Positions 61,090-64,000 of a stretch of DNA of 64,000 nucleotides are shown piece after piece. The notes under the pieces are model-generated. The model had not been told where the DNA came from. It ran no database searches and saw only the letters and a program-made list of their open reading frames with translations. Made by a program: the position numbers and the translations under genes. The stretch comes from Pedobacter sp. (GTDB lineage: Bacteria; Bacteroidota; Bacteroidia; Sphingobacteriales; Sphingobacteriaceae), in the NCBI RefSeq assembly GCF_031119335.1, contig NZ_JAVHXT010000001.1, forward strand, positions 470,548 to 534,547. The letters are read 5' to 3'. The number at the start of each line of letters is the position of its first letter. Position 1 is the stretch's first letter.

Positions 61090-61824
61090 ATGGACAAAAT
61101 TTTATTAACAGCCCGTTATGTTGAAGGTGATTTAAGTGAAAGTGAATTTGATGAATTTGAAGATATCATCAAGCATGACAAGGAATTGCAAGAGTATTTA
61201 GAGCACTACAAGATTATCAATCGCAGCTTAGATATGCAGTTGATGGGGGCATTAATGTCTTCAACTAGTGAAAAAGCTACTAAATCGTTGTCGATAAAGC
61301 AACATGAGCGTACAAAAGAGGTGAGCAATATAGCTCGTGTATTTATAATTGGTACTTTTATAGCCTTAGCAGTTGTTGTTGGCGTATTTTTTTTCTCTCT
61401 TAGCCACAATCATTATGAGCAATTTAAAGTTTCTGATGACGAAATGATTGCAACGTTTAGAAAATCACCATACAAAGACCTTAATGAAGCTGCCACACAT
61501 GTAAGCAATGGTGAATATTATGAAGCAAAGCAAATTATCGAAAAACTTTACTTGAAGAACCCAGATAACAATGAATTGGCAAACCATTATGCCGCAATAT
61601 TGATGGCTAACAATTGCTTGGAAACAAGCAAAGAAGTATTATATCCTGTTTTAAATGGTACCGATGCTAGCCTGAAATATGAGGCAGCTTATATGATTGC
61701 ATTGAGCTTTTTGAAGGAGGGAAATAGAACGGCATGTAAACAATGGTTAACTATGATACCACTGAATAGCGAAAGGTATGCACAAGCTAACCATTTGTTA
61801 AGTAAACTAATTGCTGATGTTTGA
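61090..61824 (+). CDS. anti-sigma-like membrane TPR protein
   Basis: A 244-residue protein: an N-terminal cytosolic segment (about 1-75) whose start ARYVEGDLSESEFDEFEDIIKHDKEL resembles the first helices of anti-sigma factors, one transmembrane helix (about 83-105), and a C-terminal domain with TPR-like helices (about 130-240, e.g. GEYYEAKQIIEKLYLKNPDNNELANHYAAIL). No sigma factor gene is adjacent. It lies between two TPR-LuxR regulator genes; its stop is 5 bases from the convergent stop of the second. It may interact with those proteins through the TPR region; this is inference. Confidence 0.65.
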   Translation: MDKILLTARYVEGDLSESEFDEFEDIIKHDKELQEYLEHYKIINRSLDMQLMGALMSSTSEKATKSLSIKQHERTKEVSNIARVFIIGTFIALAVVVGVFFFSLSHNHYEQFKVSDDEMIATFRKSPYKDLNEAATHVSNGEYYEAKQIIEKLYLKNPDNNELANHYAAILMANNCLETSKEVLYPVLNGTDASLKYEAAYMIALSFLKEGNRTACKQWLTMIPLNSERYAQANHLLSKLIADV

Positions 61825-61829
61825 TAGGA

Positions 61830-63332
61830 TTATACTTGCATCATCCATACATTAATGTCTTCGGTAGCGGGGATATTTAATTTTTTCCTAATCCTGTATT
61901 TTTTACCTTCTACGGCTCTTACTGTAGTTTTGGTATATCTAGCAATTTCTTTGGTGTAAAAGCCCAAACGAAGTTGAGCGCAAATAAGCAGATCTGTAGT
62001 AACCAGACTAGGCGCACGCTCCATCAATTTTTGAATAAATACAGAATGGTGTTCCTGAAATTTAATCAAGAATGCAGGTTCGTTAGCCATTGCTAAGCCA
62101 ATAATATCTTTTAATGTCTGCTCGTCAACCTTGTCAGATGATGTTTTCTCTTTTAGCTGCGCAAGCCTTTCATACAAATATTCTTGCTTCTCTTTATGTA
62201 GAGCAACGGTTTTCTTATGCTCTTTTCGTAGTTTTACAAGTATTAGGCTTATACTTAACACACCAATAATGGCTGCGCTAATAAGTAAGATATAATAAGA
62301 TGTAGTATTTTTAAACGCCGCTTCCTTTTCCTTTAAAATAAAATCTGAGGAAATCTTAACTGCTTTTTTATTTGCATTCGCTAAGCTATCGGCGATATGA
62401 CTATGTTTTTTCAGATACTCGAAAGATTTGTTTCTATCGCCTTTTTTTTCATAGGCTAAAGCTATCTTTTGATAAGAATCTTTAATAGCATTTACATACT
62501 TGGTTTTTAAAGAAATAGAAAGTGCTTTTTCATAATAAAACAGCGCACTGTCTAGATTATTTTTTTTAAGATGAATATCTCCAAGTCCTAAATGAGTATC
62601 TCCGATATATTTAAAAAGCTTGTTCTCTTTAATTATGGGAATAGCTTTCTGATAATAAATTTTTGCGGAGTCGAGTTTGTTTTTTAAGGTGTAAAGCCTA
62701 CCGATATCATTGATTTGAATAATCAATATAGATTTTGAAAAACTTTTTTGGGGTATATCTTTTTGTAAGTAATAAGATTTAAAACGATAGAATAGTGCTG
62801 AGTCGAGATAATTCGGTAGTGATTCTTGAAATTTAAAATTTACCGCCGTAATACCATAAATACGACCTAAGCTAATTCTTTTTTCATCTAGATCTGGTAT
62901 TCTTTCGGCAAATTTCTTTGCTTCTTTTAGGCATTGTGCGCTCTTTTCAAAAAAAGATAATCTACTGTAAGAATTTCCTCTTAACGCATATAAATGAGCT
63001 ATTTTTGCATTGTCCTTCGTTTCTATTACAATCTGTTCCGCATTAATCGTTGTGCGGATAGATTCCTCGAACTTACCATGGTTATGAAAGTTCACACCTT
63101 TGGCAAGCATTGCTGTGGCTATCCCCGTTTTATAATCTATAGCCCTAGATAATTTTATGGTTTTATCGATAACCGCATTACTAGAATCAAAATCTGTTAT
63201 TTCGATAGCTAGTTTATTTAAGCTGTCAATCTTTTTGGGGGTAACTTGAGCTAATCCAAAATTTATCTGGATAATAATACTAAATAATAGAAGTTTGAGG
63301 CGCAACGTCATATTTGCAAGATGTGTTTTCAA
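61830..63332 (-). CDS. TPR - transmembrane - LuxR-type HTH regulator, copy 2
   Basis: A 500-residue paralogue of the protein at 59234-60715 with the same order: signal peptide (about 1-28), TPR-like repeats (about 80-320, e.g. AKIYYQKAIPIIKEN and ALFYYEKALSISLK), a transmembrane helix (about 345-365), a coiled coil and a C-terminal HTH (ARYTKTTVRAVEGKKYRIRKKL). The C-terminal ~110 residues are the most similar part, so the two may bind related DNA sites while the periplasmic parts have diverged. Confidence 0.8.
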   Translation of the reverse strand: MKTHLANMTLRLKLLLFSIIIQINFGLAQVTPKKIDSLNKLAIEITDFDSSNAVIDKTIKLSRAIDYKTGIATAMLAKGVNFHNHGKFEESIRTTINAEQIVIETKDNAKIAHLYALRGNSYSRLSFFEKSAQCLKEAKKFAERIPDLDEKRISLGRIYGITAVNFKFQESLPNYLDSALFYRFKSYYLQKDIPQKSFSKSILIIQINDIGRLYTLKNKLDSAKIYYQKAIPIIKENKLFKYIGDTHLGLGDIHLKKNNLDSALFYYEKALSISLKTKYVNAIKDSYQKIALAYEKKGDRNKSFEYLKKHSHIADSLANANKKAVKISSDFILKEKEAAFKNTTSYYILLISAAIIGVLSISLILVKLRKEHKKTVALHKEKQEYLYERLAQLKEKTSSDKVDEQTLKDIIGLAMANEPAFLIKFQEHHSVFIQKLMERAPSLVTTDLLICAQLRLGFYTKEIARYTKTTVRAVEGKKYRIRKKLNIPATEDINVWMMQV

Positions 63333-63489
63333 ATATAATGATTATCAAGTTATAAATAACTTGTTAGAAGTTAAATCAAAATATATATAATATTCCTAAC
63401 TGATGTGCTTTAAAGCTAATATATTCTTAGAACTTGCGATATTGTAATGTATATTTTGTAAATCTTTATTTTAACTTCAAATTTGAAGG
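63333..63489. other. AT-rich spacer
   Basis: A short spacer between the second TPR-LuxR gene and the S41 remnant. AAGTTATAAATAACTT (63346-63361) is a perfect palindrome near the TPR-LuxR start. No coding or decamer signal was seen. Confidence 0.35.
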
Positions 63490-64000
63490 TTAATTTTTAT
63501 GCAAACTACTTATTACGCTGATCACTTTTTTTAATACTTCGTCTTCACCTTTTTTATTACCATCATGACTGGTACGATATCCACATGATGGGTATCTTTT
63601 CCATCTGGATATACAAACATCAATACCCGAAATCATGGTGCTTATACCGCCTGGAAGGTTAATTATTAGAAACATTACTATCTGCGCCTGCAGTTGTACT
63701 GCCAATAATCACCGAGTTTTTAACAGCCTTAAAGACCGTAGCTTGGTACTCCGATTGGCTTTGTGAATTTTCGTTTACCAAAACTACCAACTTACCTTGA
63801 TAGCGGTTTCCATCTCTGGTGATTTTTGCACCATCTCTAAAAACAAATTTCCCCGGATAATCTGAATTTCCGAAGGCTAATTTTGCAAAAGGGGGCGGTT
63901 CGCTTACAAAATTACCTCCCAAAGAGGAAGGAACGAAAGTAGATTTCGGTATAATTCGAAAGCGTAGACAATACCAGATAACAAAATAGTAGTCATTAGC
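63490..64000 (-). pseudogene. frameshifted S41-family peptidase remnant (3' part, 5' part beyond the window)
   Basis: Minus-strand translation in changing frames gives the end of an S41 (C-terminal processing-like) peptidase: RIIPKSTFVPS, then GNSDYPGKFVFRDGAKITRDG, KLVVLVNENSQSQSEYQ with the catalytic Ser in the SQSEYQ motif, and SVIIGSTTAGADSNVS. A stop follows near 63660. The expected LPGGISTMISGI continues in another frame, VYPDGKDTHHVDIVPV in a further frame, and KKGEDEVLKKVI back in the previous one. At least three shifts within 500 bases mark it as decayed (or sequencing errors). The upstream part lies beyond position 64000. Confidence 0.75.

Noticed and set aside
61090..61824. Canonical ECF anti-sigma factor assignment
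   Set aside because: Only the N-terminal helix resembles anti-sigma factors. No zinc-binding HxxxCxxC motif and no adjacent sigma factor gene were found, so only 'anti-sigma-like' is claimed.

Overview
The window reads as a chromosome segment of a Bacteroidota bacterium, most likely Sphingobacteriaceae (Pedobacter-like). The signs are a SusC/SusD pair, a type IX secretion (T9SS) sorting domain, BatA/DUF4199/DUF4625/DUF4142 family proteins, weak Shine-Dalgarno sequences, a TTG-N20-TAnnTTTG promoter before the tRNA gene, AT-rich DNA and many palindromic intergenic elements.

1-14 kb is mostly housekeeping on the plus strand: a BatA/vWA membrane protein, a dihydroorotase-like protein lacking its metal ligands, a DUF4199 protein, two family 2 glycosyltransferases, a polytopic membrane protein, a GH3-type acyl-adenylating enzyme, an IS200/RAYT-like transposase next to three REP-like palindromes, then dxr, rseP, hscB, a DUF3817 protein and tRNA-Leu(CAA). 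Nearly every spacer here carries an inverted repeat.

14.4-41 kb is a large amino-sugar (chitin or GlcNAc-glycan) utilisation locus. A LacI-family regulator precedes SusC, SusD, a GH18-fold surface protein with a destroyed catalytic motif, two active-looking GH18 enzymes, a GH5 enzyme, and two further secreted proteins that share an unrecognised ~260-residue domain with the GH5 C-terminus. Then come a GH20-type enzyme, a FucP/NagP-type transporter, NagA and a CBM9-like protein. A second block has a multidomain GH20 hexosaminidase and an HGSNAT/NagX-like acetyltransferase on the minus strand, divergent from nagB and a second NagX-like gene. Near-identical LacI-type operators lie before susC and in the divergent nagX/nagB promoter, which links the two blocks. 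No GlcNAc kinase was found.

41-46 kb is a minus-strand set of histidine-rich exported proteins around a TonB receptor. It includes a 51-residue lipoprotein whose start codon abuts the preceding stop, and it looks like a metal-acquisition cassette. 46.5-50.6 kb holds a 587-residue TIM-barrel-like protein, a FixL-like PAS histidine kinase that keeps the heme-His and distal-Arg positions, and a response regulator fused to a CRP/FNR-type regulator.

50.6-64 kb holds a DUF4142 lipoprotein, two unlike L,D-transpeptidases, a large secreted zinc metalloprotease, an orphan triple-PAS kinase, and two paralogous TPR/transmembrane/LuxR-type regulators flanking an anti-sigma-like TPR protein, with repeated GTGAGTAGAA decamers in the divergent promoter. 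A frameshifted S41 peptidase remnant runs off the right edge.
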